Below, one piece after another: positions 1 through 5,421 of a stretch of DNA of 5,421 bases (positions within the stretch are counted from its first letter, which is position 1; each line of letters opens with the position of its first letter). Where the stretch lies: contig PUOI01000326.1 of NCBI GenBank assembly GCA_003552765.1, positions 1-5,421 of the forward strand, written 5' to 3'. The notes under the pieces were generated by a model. The model was not told the origin of the DNA. It did not search any database and was given only the letters and a program-made list of their open reading frames with translations. The position numbers and the translations under genes are program-made. This stretch comes from Candidatus Hydrogenedentota bacterium. Its GTDB lineage: Bacteria > Hydrogenedentota > Hydrogenedentia > Hydrogenedentales > SLHB01.

Positions 1-215
1 ATAAAGACGGCGAAGAGATTCTCTCGGAAGAGCGTGGCGGAACACTTGACAACTGGGAGGCCGGGCATCAGTTCTTGCTTGGCGCCGAGGCTGGCGGCGA
101 AAGAACTTGGGCCGGCGAACTGCATCAAGTCGCCATTTATGACCATGATCTCAGTTCGGCTGAAGTGTCGGATAATCATGACGCCGGCGTGGATGGTTTC
201 GAGCCTGGTGAATGA
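1..215 (+). CDS. C-terminal end of a LamG/concanavalin A-like (jellyroll) domain protein, 5' partial
   Basis: The frame beginning at base 3 is open from the window edge to the TGA at 213-215 and gives 70 residues. The pattern is that of the last strands of a LamG-like jellyroll domain: a DNW turn (residues 16-18), then QFLLGAE (23-29), then W-x-GELHQVAIYDHDLS (36-51), then the SSAEV-x-DNHDAG ending. Planctomycete proteins often carry such domains at the C-terminus, where they usually bind carbohydrate or act as a structural module on large secreted or cytochrome-type proteins. What precedes the domain is outside the window, so the full protein is unknown. The protein ends soon after the domain with an acidic tail (DGFEPGE). 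The family call rests on motif resemblance only. It is followed 56 bases later by the start-like site of the broken dehydrogenase gene. Confidence 0.75.
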   Translation, partial: KDGEEILSEERGGTLDNWEAGHQFLLGAEAGGERTWAGELHQVAIYDHDLSSAEVSDNHDAGVDGFEPGE

Positions 216-257
216 GATGCGATTGCTCTCACCCGAGACGGGCTCAGGACCACACAG

Positions 258-274
258 AAAGGAAACAAGATATG
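258..274 (+). promoter_or_regulatory. Orphan ribosome binding site and ATG of the broken dehydrogenase gene
   Basis: AAAGGA at 258-263 stands eight bases before ATG at 272-274, a good translation start. The frame it opens runs on to 475 but resembles no protein I recognise and is not the frame of the dehydrogenase fragment (321-680). It probably marks the original start of that gene before an internal deletion or frameshift. The rest of 216-320 holds nothing else that I can support. Confidence 0.4.
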
Positions 275-320
275 CGCTGTCAAACTTCACGGCAGAACGT
301 AACTGCAAAAGTGAGTCGGC

Positions 321-680
321 ATGTGGCTTGCGGGCGCCGGCTCTGGCCACCGCTGTCAGGTCATGGCCTTCGGCCGGGGCGCTCACCTCGAAACCAATTA
401 CCACGGCATAACCGAAATTCAAGGCCAGGACGAGGCGCGTTACGAGGGCGGCGACTCCGGCAACCTGTTCGATGAGGGCGCGGAACGCAACATCGCCGAG
501 TTCCACCGCGCCGTCACCGAGGGGGATTTCAGTAACCCCACCTTGGAGCCCAGCGTGAACAGCAACTTCGCCGTCATTTTTGGCCGGGAGGCCGTCCGGC
601 GGGAGGAGGTAATCACGTGGGACGACGTGTTGGCCGACGACACCGTCCTTGAGGTGGATACCAGCGGCCTACGGGAGTAG
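321..680 (+). pseudogene. Gfo/Idh/MocA-family oxidoreductase remnant (C-terminal fragment)
   Basis: The open frame is 119 codons. From about residue 14 onward it matches the extreme C-terminus of Gfo/Idh/MocA NAD(P)-dependent oxidoreductases: FGRGAHLETNYHG (17-29), a glycine-rich turn (YEGGDSGNLF, 41-50), a helix with GAERNIAEFHRAVTEGDFSN (53-72), then NPTLEPSV and FGREAVRREEVITWDD (87-102). Full-length members have about 350-450 residues. Here the whole Rossmann NAD-binding domain and most of the second domain are missing, so the product cannot be a working dehydrogenase. The ATG at 321 has no convincing ribosome binding site. A better start signal (AAAGGA at 258-263, ATG at 272) lies upstream in a different frame, and reading from it gives MRCQTSRQNVTAK, faintly like a Tat-type N-terminus. 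A large internal deletion plus a frameshift would explain both, but that is inference. A small expressed protein cannot be excluded. Confidence 0.7.
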
Positions 681-750
681 CGCCGGATGTGATCGGCAAT
701 GGCCGGAACCAGGCCCTCACGAGAGATTCAGTGAGTGTTTACCCCAAAGC

Positions 751-756
751 AGGAGA
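751..756 (+). promoter_or_regulatory. Ribosome binding site deciding the NH-1 start
   Basis: AGGAGA lies seven bases before the ATG at 764. It supports that start over the in-frame GTG at 689, which would put 25 hydrophilic residues in front of an otherwise standard signal peptide. A second ATG follows immediately at 767 and could also be used. Confidence 0.75.
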
Positions 757-763
757 AAGCGAC

Positions 764-1819
764 ATGATGATACAACACAAGAATTCCGTTTCCGCGTTGC
801 TGTTGGCCGCTCTACTGGTCTGCGCCGCCGCCGGGCACGCGCAGACACAAGAGCCCGTTAACGTGATTCTGGACACGGACATGGCCTCGGACGTGGATGA
901 CGCGGGCGCGCTTGCGACCCTGCTCGCCCTGGAAGACCTGGGAGAGGCGAACGTTCTGGCCGTGGGGGTAAGTATGCCTTATAACTGGTCCGCCCTCTGC
1001 GTGGACGCCATCAACACGTACTATGGCCGGCCGGAAATCCCCATTGGCACGGTGAAAGAATCCGTTTTAGACCATGGCAGCAGATATGCCGAGGAGATTG
1101 CTAACGAATTCCCGCGATCCCGGGACTGGGATTCCATCGATGATGTGCCGGAGGTGATCGATGTGTACCGGGAAGTGCTGGCTCAACAGCCGGATGACAG
1201 CGTGACATTCGTCACCATCGGCCCGCTGACCAACGCCGCTGGTCTACTGCAAAGCGGTCCCTGCGAACATAGTGATCTGGATGGACATGACCTGGTGGAA
1301 CAGAAAGTGATCCGCTGGGTGGCCATGGCCGGTAACCATAATGAATTCAACATGACTGGTGATGCGCCGGCTTCGAAATATGCCCTGGATTCGCCTAATC
1401 GATGGCCCACCCCCGTGTTGACGAGCGGCCATGGGATCGGCACGAATATCCGAACGGGAGAAAGGTTGAAAAATCTCCCTGAGGACAATATTGTCAGGAG
1501 AGCATGGTATCACTACAAAGGCGGGGAAGAGAACGATTGGGATCATCCCAACTACGACCAGGCCGCCGTCCATTACGCGGTGCGGGGTTTCGACGGTGGA
1601 CCCGCGGAAGATTACTATGAACTGATCGGTCCTGGCTGGATCCGAATAGACGACAGCGAAGACGATTCACGTCACGGATACGTCGGTTACACGGATTTTG
1701 ATCATGATCCAGATGGTCTGCACCGAATGAAAGACCAAGATCCAGACACGTTTGATCAGGATAAGATCGGCGCAGAGCTTTACGAGCTGATGAAGCATAA
1801 CCCGGAAGGCGTCCAATGA
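764..1819 (+). CDS. Exported nucleoside hydrolase-like protein (IUNH superfamily), NH-1
   Basis: A 351-residue protein of about the family length (310-350) plus a signal peptide. Residues 1-26 are a Sec signal peptide: a short polar start, a hydrophobic core SALLLAALLVCAAA, and likely cleavage after AGHA, so the enzyme should act in the periplasm or outside. The inosine-uridine nucleoside hydrolase fold is shown by the N-terminal calcium-binding cluster DTDMASDVDD (37-46), TIGPLTN (151-157), NHNEFN-x3-D (191-200, the ribose-binding Asn/Glu/Asn/Asp region) and NYDQAAVHYAV (263-273), whose D265 should be the last metal ligand. Family members split the N-glycosidic bond of ribonucleosides. Here Tyr264 sits where classical enzymes have the leaving-group His, so substrate and even activity are uncertain. 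It is a paralogue of the protein at 4085-5188 and shares the YYGRP-[ED]-IPIG block. Its signal peptide is unlike those of the next two genes. It probably begins the three-gene run. Confidence 0.88.
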   Translation: MMIQHKNSVSALLLAALLVCAAAGHAQTQEPVNVILDTDMASDVDDAGALATLLALEDLGEANVLAVGVSMPYNWSALCVDAINTYYGRPEIPIGTVKESVLDHGSRYAEEIANEFPRSRDWDSIDDVPEVIDVYREVLAQQPDDSVTFVTIGPLTNAAGLLQSGPCEHSDLDGHDLVEQKVIRWVAMAGNHNEFNMTGDAPASKYALDSPNRWPTPVLTSGHGIGTNIRTGERLKNLPEDNIVRRAWYHYKGGEENDWDHPNYDQAAVHYAVRGFDGGPAEDYYELIGPGWIRIDDSEDDSRHGYVGYTDFDHDPDGLHRMKDQDPDTFDQDKIGAELYELMKHNPEGVQ

Positions 1820-1827
1820 CCATGAAA

Positions 1828-1871
1828 GGGCTGGCCCGGCGTTCCCTTCAGCTGGAGCGCCGGGTCAGCCC
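1828..1871 (+). terminator. Strong intergenic hairpin without a T-tract
   Basis: Bases 1828-1845 pair with 1854-1871 in an unbroken 18-bp stem (two G-T pairs) around an 8-base loop. It starts eight bases after the NH-1 stop codon. No run of T follows (the next bases are ATGACGGGCG), so it is not a textbook intrinsic terminator. It may give partial termination, protect the 3' end of the NH-1 message, or mark a processing site that sets different levels for NH-1 and the downstream propeller gene. The pairing is seen directly; the role is inferred. Confidence 0.6.
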
Positions 1872-1932
1872 ATGACGGGCGCACTTCGAGAACCAACCCG
1901 CGCGGGCGGGGAGACCGTCCGCAAGCTTGACA

Positions 1933-2017
1933 AGGAGTATTGAGAGATGAAAAACACGTTGACAGTTAATCTGATGGGAATGATTGCGGCGGCCGTATTG
2001 GCGCTGGGGCTTACGAT
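1933..2017 (+). repeat. Direct repeat copy 1: RBS plus signal-peptide leader of the propeller gene
   Basis: This stretch contains AGGAG (1933-1937), nine spacer bases, the ATG at 1947 and codons 1-24. It matches 4071-4155 at 79 of 85 positions, with the last 38 bases (1980-2017) identical. The match starts exactly at the ribosome binding site and stops within the signal peptide; the genes downstream are unrelated. Confidence 0.9.
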
Positions 2018-3914
2018 TTCTGCACATGCCGAACCGGAGCAGATTCCGGAATTGGACTTCCGGGCCTCGTGGGTCGGCAACTCATTTGCCGGCCACGGCA
2101 AGTGGGTGCAGAACAACTTTCAATCCCTGCACGTTACCCCCGAAGGGGTGGCCATCGCTGTGACATACTGGGACGAGGCCGGTCGATGCATCGGACTGCA
2201 TTACCAGGGCGAGGTTAACGAGGAACTGCTGCAGCAGTATGACGGAGAAGGCGGGCATGAGGCATGGGGCTGGGGCACTGCCAGCGTTGGCGTCACCGCC
2301 GGCGATGAATACATCTATGTCGTCAACACCGAAGGGACCCTGCTGCGGTTCAGTTGGGATCCCCCGGACATCGACTCCGGGAGTTACGAGGATCAGGTCG
2401 ACGACGTGGGCGAAGCCCATGACCTGGACACGCGCGGTGACACGTTGGCGATCGCCCTGACCAATGACCAGGTGCAGATCCGCGATCGCGACAGCCTCGA
2501 CCTGCGCGAGCAGTTCGAGCTGCCGGGCGTGCAGGATGTGGTCATCGCAGAGGACAACACGCTTTGGCTGCTTACCGACGACGGCCGCATCGTTCAGCGC
2601 AGTCAGAGCGGCGAGGAACTTCCCGGGGAAATCACTGACGTGGACGAGCCGATTTCCCTGGCGATCGGACACGCCGAGGGTAAACTGCTCGTCACCGATG
2701 ACGGTCCTCGCCAACAGATACACATCTATGACATCAGCAACGACCAGCCCACACTCCAGGACAGTTTCGGGCAGGAGGGGGGCGTTCGCGCCGGCACGCC
2801 CGGCCAGTACGAACCGGACAAGTTCTGGCGGCCCACCGGCGCTGGCGCCGACGCCCAGGGCAACCTTTATGTCACCACAGACCTGACCGGCGGCGGTGGA
2901 GGCGTTATGCTGCGCACCTACGATCCTGAGGGCGAACTGCTCTGGAAGCTTGAATCGCATGCCTTCCTTGATACCTATGCTGTTGATCCGGCATACGACG
3001 GGGAAGTGATCTACGGCGTCGACGAAGTCTTCCAGTACGATCCCGAGAGCACTGACGTGGGCGATCATTGGTCGCTCAAGGCTATTACGCTCGATCATGT
3101 GACCCACGAGGACGATCCGCGATACGGCCCACGCGGTGATCGCTCCAGCACAGCAATTCTACGCCGCCCCGAAGGCCAGCGGCTGCTGTTTACCATCGGC
3201 CAGACTTCCGGCGGCTACGAGTTGTACACCTTCGAAGATGAAGACAGCTACATTGCCGAGCACGTCGAGTCCATCGGTGACGGCGGTTGGCCATGGTTCG
3301 TCGACGACGATTCGGGTATCTGGTTCGGTGGCGACGGCGGCAACGACCAGCAGATCGAGCATTATCCCTTCCAAGGGTGGGACAACGAGGGCCAGCCCGT
3401 GTACGACCTTGACAACCCCCGGACTTGGGACTGGCCCGAGAAATTCACCAAGATCGCTCGCGTGCTCTACGTACCCGAAACCGACACCATGTTCATTACG
3501 GGCTACACCGAAGACAAGCCTTCTGTCTCCTGGGGGCTGATTGGCAGCATCATGGTCCGCTACGACAACTGGCTGGAGACCGGTGGTGAACGGGCGTGGG
3601 TGACCGGCGAACTGCCCACGGATGACGAGGGATACCACCCCAAGTCGATCGACGTGGCGGGGGACTACCTTTTTACCGTCACCACCCGCTGGATGTACGG
3701 CCACGACGCATGTGTCGTCGTATGGGACAAGGCGACGGGGGAGCCCGTCGGCATCCTCTTTCCCAGCGCCCCTGTCGATGAACAGAGCGGCTGGATCGAC
3801 ATCTACAAGGGGCTCCAAGCCTTCCAGCGGGACAACGGCGACTACATGATCATCGTCGAAGAAAACGCCTTTGCGAAGAACATCATTTACCACTGGGATG
3901 GAGACGCGCATTGA
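1947..3914 (+). CDS. Exported beta-propeller protein, function unknown
   Basis: A 655-residue acidic protein. Residues 1-28 are a Sec signal peptide (core MIAAAVLALGLT, cleavage after SAHA). The rest looks like repeated four-strand propeller blades of the NHL/SMP-30 kind. Each short block pairs a hydrophobic strand with a turn and a second strand: NFQSLHVTPEGVAIAV (57-72), YIYVVNTEGTLLRF (122-135), VVIAEDNTLWLLTDDGRIV (198-216), LAIGHAEGKLLVTDD (238-252), GAGADAQGNLYVTTD (298-312), ARVLYVPETDTMFITGY (504-520) and SIDVAGDYLFTV (567-578). The opening ASWVGNSF...GKWVQN (40-56), WDEAGR (75-80) and HEAWGWG (104-110) resemble secreted planctomycete-type propellers; that is recalled resemblance, not a search result. 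I see no catalytic signature, so it may bind a ligand or be an uncharacterised enzyme. The ATG at 1947 follows AGGAG by nine bases. It lies 127 bases after NH-1 and 170 before NH-2, whose leader it shares. It is the most GC-rich gene here (79 of 120 bases in 2401-2520). Confidence 0.85.
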   Translation: MKNTLTVNLMGMIAAAVLALGLTISAHAEPEQIPELDFRASWVGNSFAGHGKWVQNNFQSLHVTPEGVAIAVTYWDEAGRCIGLHYQGEVNEELLQQYDGEGGHEAWGWGTASVGVTAGDEYIYVVNTEGTLLRFSWDPPDIDSGSYEDQVDDVGEAHDLDTRGDTLAIALTNDQVQIRDRDSLDLREQFELPGVQDVVIAEDNTLWLLTDDGRIVQRSQSGEELPGEITDVDEPISLAIGHAEGKLLVTDDGPRQQIHIYDISNDQPTLQDSFGQEGGVRAGTPGQYEPDKFWRPTGAGADAQGNLYVTTDLTGGGGGVMLRTYDPEGELLWKLESHAFLDTYAVDPAYDGEVIYGVDEVFQYDPESTDVGDHWSLKAITLDHVTHEDDPRYGPRGDRSSTAILRRPEGQRLLFTIGQTSGGYELYTFEDEDSYIAEHVESIGDGGWPWFVDDDSGIWFGGDGGNDQQIEHYPFQGWDNEGQPVYDLDNPRTWDWPEKFTKIARVLYVPETDTMFITGYTEDKPSVSWGLIGSIMVRYDNWLETGGERAWVTGELPTDDEGYHPKSIDVAGDYLFTVTTRWMYGHDACVVVWDKATGEPVGILFPSAPVDEQSGWIDIYKGLQAFQRDNGDYMIIVEENAFAKNIIYHWDGDAH

Positions 3915-3974
3915 ATCTTCTCCCGCGAAGCTTGTGATGGATGAGCGCAGGCGCAATGTGAAACGCGGCGGATT

Positions 3975-3998
3975 GCGGCCCATGGCAAAAGGGCCTGC
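3975..3998 (+). other. Weak hairpin in the propeller/NH-2 gap
   Basis: GCGGCCC (3975-3981) pairs with GGGCCTGC (3991-3998) with one bulged T, around ATGGCAAAA. A second small stem, GGCCGG (4022-4027) with CCGGCC (4035-4040), follows. Neither has a T-tract. They could slow degradation or transcription between the two genes. I see no promoter with convincing -35 and -10 boxes in 3915-4070 and no protein-coding signal. Confidence 0.3.
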
Positions 3999-4070
3999 AT
4001 TGGCGATGAGGACAAAAGGGAGGCCGGCAACGGACCGGCCGGACGAAGTCAACCAAGAACTATAGGCATC

Positions 4071-4155
4071 AGGAGTATTGAGAAATGAAAAACACATTGA
4101 ATGTTAATCCGATGGGGATGATTGCGGCGGCCGTATTGGCGCTGGGGCTTACGAT
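4071..4155 (+). repeat. Direct repeat copy 2: RBS plus signal-peptide leader of NH-2
   Basis: AGGAG (4071-4075), nine spacer bases, the ATG at 4085 and codons 1-24. Six bases differ from copy 1 at 1933-2017: one in the spacer, and in the coding part two silent changes (ACG/ACA, GGA/GGG), Leu9 to Pro and Thr6 to Asn (two bases). Positions 4118-4155 are identical to 1980-2017. Similarity fades after the signal-peptide core. Confidence 0.9.
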
Positions 4156-5188
4156 GCCCGCCCACGTTAACGCGCAGCCGGTCAAATTAATCATTGACAC
4201 GGATTTCGGTCCGGACTGTGATGATGTAGGCGCACTGGCAATAGCTCATCACCTTATGGACGTTGGCGAAGCGGAAATCATTGGAGTTGTCACCTCAACC
4301 TACGGCCATCCCATCGTAGCGGCCATTGATGCGGTGAATCATTATTATGGCCGTCCAGACATTCCAATAGGCCATGTAGGAGAGGACGGCGTGGATCACG
4401 GTAGTCAATTTACGCCGTATCTTGCTGACACGGACAACTTTCCCAGTCAACAGACAAATGATTCCGTACCTCATTCGACACAGCTTTACCGCGAATTGCT
4501 GCACAACGCGGAAGAACCGGTCAATATTGCGGTGATAGGTTTTCAAAGCGCAATCTCTCATTTTCTCGATTCGGAAGCCGATCATGACGGGGACGGTATC
4601 CCTTACACCGGTCTGGAGCTGGCGGAAGAAAACGTGGAGAAACTGGTTCTTATGGCGGCCAACTTCGATGATCCAGGTCATTTGGAATGGAATGTTGAAT
4701 GGGATGTGCCTGCCGCGCAGAACATTGCGAACAACTGGCCAGGGGAAATTGTTTATAGCGGTTTTGAAATCGGTATAGGGATTAACTCTGGAGAGCCACT
4801 GACTGATCCGAATGACAATCCCGTGGCAATGGCCTATAAAATGTATGAAGGCGCGGGGGGGACTGGTGAGATAGGCGATCGGCACAGCTGGGATCTTTGC
4901 GCGGTATTTATGGCGGTCTTGGGAACATATTATGATGGCGAACGCTTCTGGGAACTCAGTGATTACGGAACAGTCACGATTAATGACCAAGAACCGTATA
5001 CCGAGTTTGACGCCCATGAAGGCGGGAGACACCGTTACAAGACCAGAACTGCCAAACACCCTAGAGACATCGGACCGGTTTTCGATCAATGGATGACGGC
5101 TCCCCCAGCCGGAGCGTCTACCGATACTCCCACGGCTTCAGCCGGTTCCGATCATATGGACTCCCAGACTGACGGGGAGGATTCTTAA
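4085..5188 (+). CDS. Exported nucleoside hydrolase-like protein (IUNH superfamily), NH-2
   Basis: A 367-residue protein. Residues 1-30 are a Sec signal peptide nearly identical to that of the upstream propeller, with likely cleavage after HVNA. The nucleoside hydrolase fold is marked by DTDFGPDCDD (38-47, calcium-binding Asp cluster), the YYGRPDIPIG block (88-97), AANF...EWNVEWD (191-207, the Asn and Glu/Asn/Asp of the ribose pocket) and HSWDLCAVFMAV (267-278), where D270 should be the last metal ligand. Two departures from classical enzymes are visible. Trp269 replaces the active-site His, and the usual GPLTN loop reads IGFQSAI (151-157). It is a distant paralogue of NH-1 at 764-1819. The last 30 or so residues (338-367) form a Ser/Thr/Asp/Pro-rich tail outside the fold, perhaps a linker or a surface tail. 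Beyond the leader the gene is less GC-rich (64 of 120 bases in 4201-4320, 56 of 120 in 4681-4800). It ends the run, before a terminator. Confidence 0.87.
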   Translation: MKNTLNVNPMGMIAAAVLALGLTMPAHVNAQPVKLIIDTDFGPDCDDVGALAIAHHLMDVGEAEIIGVVTSTYGHPIVAAIDAVNHYYGRPDIPIGHVGEDGVDHGSQFTPYLADTDNFPSQQTNDSVPHSTQLYRELLHNAEEPVNIAVIGFQSAISHFLDSEADHDGDGIPYTGLELAEENVEKLVLMAANFDDPGHLEWNVEWDVPAAQNIANNWPGEIVYSGFEIGIGINSGEPLTDPNDNPVAMAYKMYEGAGGTGEIGDRHSWDLCAVFMAVLGTYYDGERFWELSDYGTVTINDQEPYTEFDAHEGGRHRYKTRTAKHPRDIGPVFDQWMTAPPAGASTDTPTASAGSDHMDSQTDGEDS

Positions 5189-5200
5189 GATTACCACGTC

Positions 5201-5246
5201 CGCCCACGCCGGAAGCCGCCGGCGTGGGCGTGCTTATTGTTGTCTT
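5201..5246 (+). terminator. Intrinsic terminator between convergent genes
   Basis: Bases 5201-5212 pair perfectly with 5219-5230 (12 bp, nearly all G-C) around the loop AAGCCG, followed by a T-rich stretch (5231-5246, 10 of 16 T). It begins 12 bases after the NH-2 stop and fits termination of the + strand run. On the - strand it lies 14 bases after the WD40 stop and could also serve that gene, though the T-rich side there is poor. Confidence 0.8.
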
Positions 5247-5421
5247 ATAGGTCCGTCACCCTGAACCTCAATACCCGCTTTCCGCTTTCAAGGTTCCACA
5301 CGTTGACGGCGCCGCCCCGGCAGCCCGTTACGAGCCGCCGGGAATCCGGAGAATACGCGAGGGTGTTTACAGCGCTCCAGTGGCCTTCGAACGTATGAAC
5401 GCGTTCTCCGGTGGCGGTATC
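5245..5421 (-). CDS. WD40-repeat protein, C-terminal fragment (5' end beyond window)
   Basis: Reading the - strand from the window edge gives 58 residues and a TAA at 5247-5245. They contain one near-complete WD40 blade in canonical order: TGERVHTFEGHWSAVNTLAYS (GH dipeptide at 13-14), PDSRRLVTG, then GGAVNVWNLESGKRV with the VW pair in place of WD at 41-42, and a short closing strand LRFRVTDL. Preceding blades must lie to the right of the window. WD40 propellers are protein-interaction scaffolds. In planctomycete-like bacteria they often end secreted proteins or serine/threonine kinases, but nothing here shows which. The gene is convergent with NH-2, so it is a separate transcription unit. 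The frame is open throughout the visible part, and the WD40 assignment is firm despite the short length. Confidence 0.85.
   Translation of the reverse strand, partial: DTATGERVHTFEGHWSAVNTLAYSPDSRRLVTGCRGGAVNVWNLESGKRVLRFRVTDL

Noticed and set aside
34..411. Open frame of 125 codons on the + strand
   Set aside because: It overlaps the LamG fragment in another frame, and its translation shows no family resemblance; the frame ending at 215 carries the recognisable domain.
440..643. 67-codon - strand frame opposite the dehydrogenase remnant
   Set aside because: The + strand reading contains clear Gfo/Idh/MocA C-terminal motifs; the antisense product does not.
689..763. Longer NH-1 start at the GTG at 689
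   Set aside because: It would add 25 polar residues before a normal signal peptide; the ATG at 764 has AGGAGA seven bases upstream.
2082..3107. 341-codon open frame on the - strand
   Set aside because: It is antisense to the propeller gene; long antisense frames arise from GC-rich, Asp-rich coding DNA, and the translation has no recognisable motif or good start signal.
3871..4065. 64-codon + strand frame spanning the propeller stop and the gap, product rich in Arg and Lys
   Set aside because: Its first part overlaps the propeller in another frame, no ribosome binding site was seen, and the product resembles nothing known.
3159..4097. 312-codon open frame on the - strand
   Set aside because: It is antisense to the propeller gene and runs into the NH-2 leader; same cause, no motifs.
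4295..5089. 264-codon open frame on the - strand
   Set aside because: It is antisense to NH-2, whose hydrolase motifs are clear; no family pattern in the antisense product.
1..5421. CRISPR array, tRNA, rRNA, insertion sequence or riboswitch
   Set aside because: No regularly spaced repeats, tRNA-like cloverleaf, transposase motif or conserved aptamer was seen; the only long repeat is the two-copy leader.

Overview
The window looks like a piece of a bacterial chromosome or metagenomic contig of moderately high GC. Its content is secreted proteins built on a few folds: a LamG-like lectin domain, a Gfo/Idh/MocA dehydrogenase remnant, two exported nucleoside-hydrolase-like enzymes, a large secreted beta-propeller and a WD40 protein. 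That mix is typical of Planctomycetes and other PVC bacteria and of Hydrogenedentes-like lineages. This is an impression from gene content; no marker gene is present. The secreted proteins are rich in Asp and Glu, which would fit a marine or saline habitat.

Layout, left to right. Positions 1-215 hold the C-terminal 70 residues of a LamG/jellyroll protein on the + strand. Positions 216-680 hold the remains of a Gfo/Idh/MocA oxidoreductase, of which only about the last 105 residues are recognisable. Three intact + strand genes follow. At 764-1819 is an exported nucleoside hydrolase-like protein (NH-1). At 1947-3914 is an exported 655-residue beta-propeller protein. At 4085-5188 is a second, divergent exported nucleoside hydrolase-like protein (NH-2). 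The gaps between them are 127 and 170 bases. The first gap contains a strong 18-bp hairpin without a T-tract. A GC-rich terminator hairpin at 5201-5230 closes the run, and a convergent WD40-repeat gene enters from the right on the - strand (5245-5421).

The most striking feature is a direct repeat of about 85 bp (1933-2017 and 4071-4155; 79 of 85 identical, with a 38-base perfect core). It carries the ribosome binding site, start codon and signal-peptide coding region of two unrelated proteins, the beta-propeller and NH-2. NH-1, the paralogue of NH-2, has a different signal peptide. This suggests that an expression-and-export leader was copied between neighbouring genes. Beyond the leader, NH-2 is visibly poorer in GC than the propeller gene.

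As a working picture, the three exported proteins may be co-expressed and act outside the cytoplasm on nucleosides or other N-ribosyl compounds. In both hydrolases an aromatic residue (Tyr or Trp) replaces the usual active-site His next to the C-terminal metal-binding Asp, so the substrate should not be assumed. I found no CRISPR array, tRNA, rRNA or transposase.
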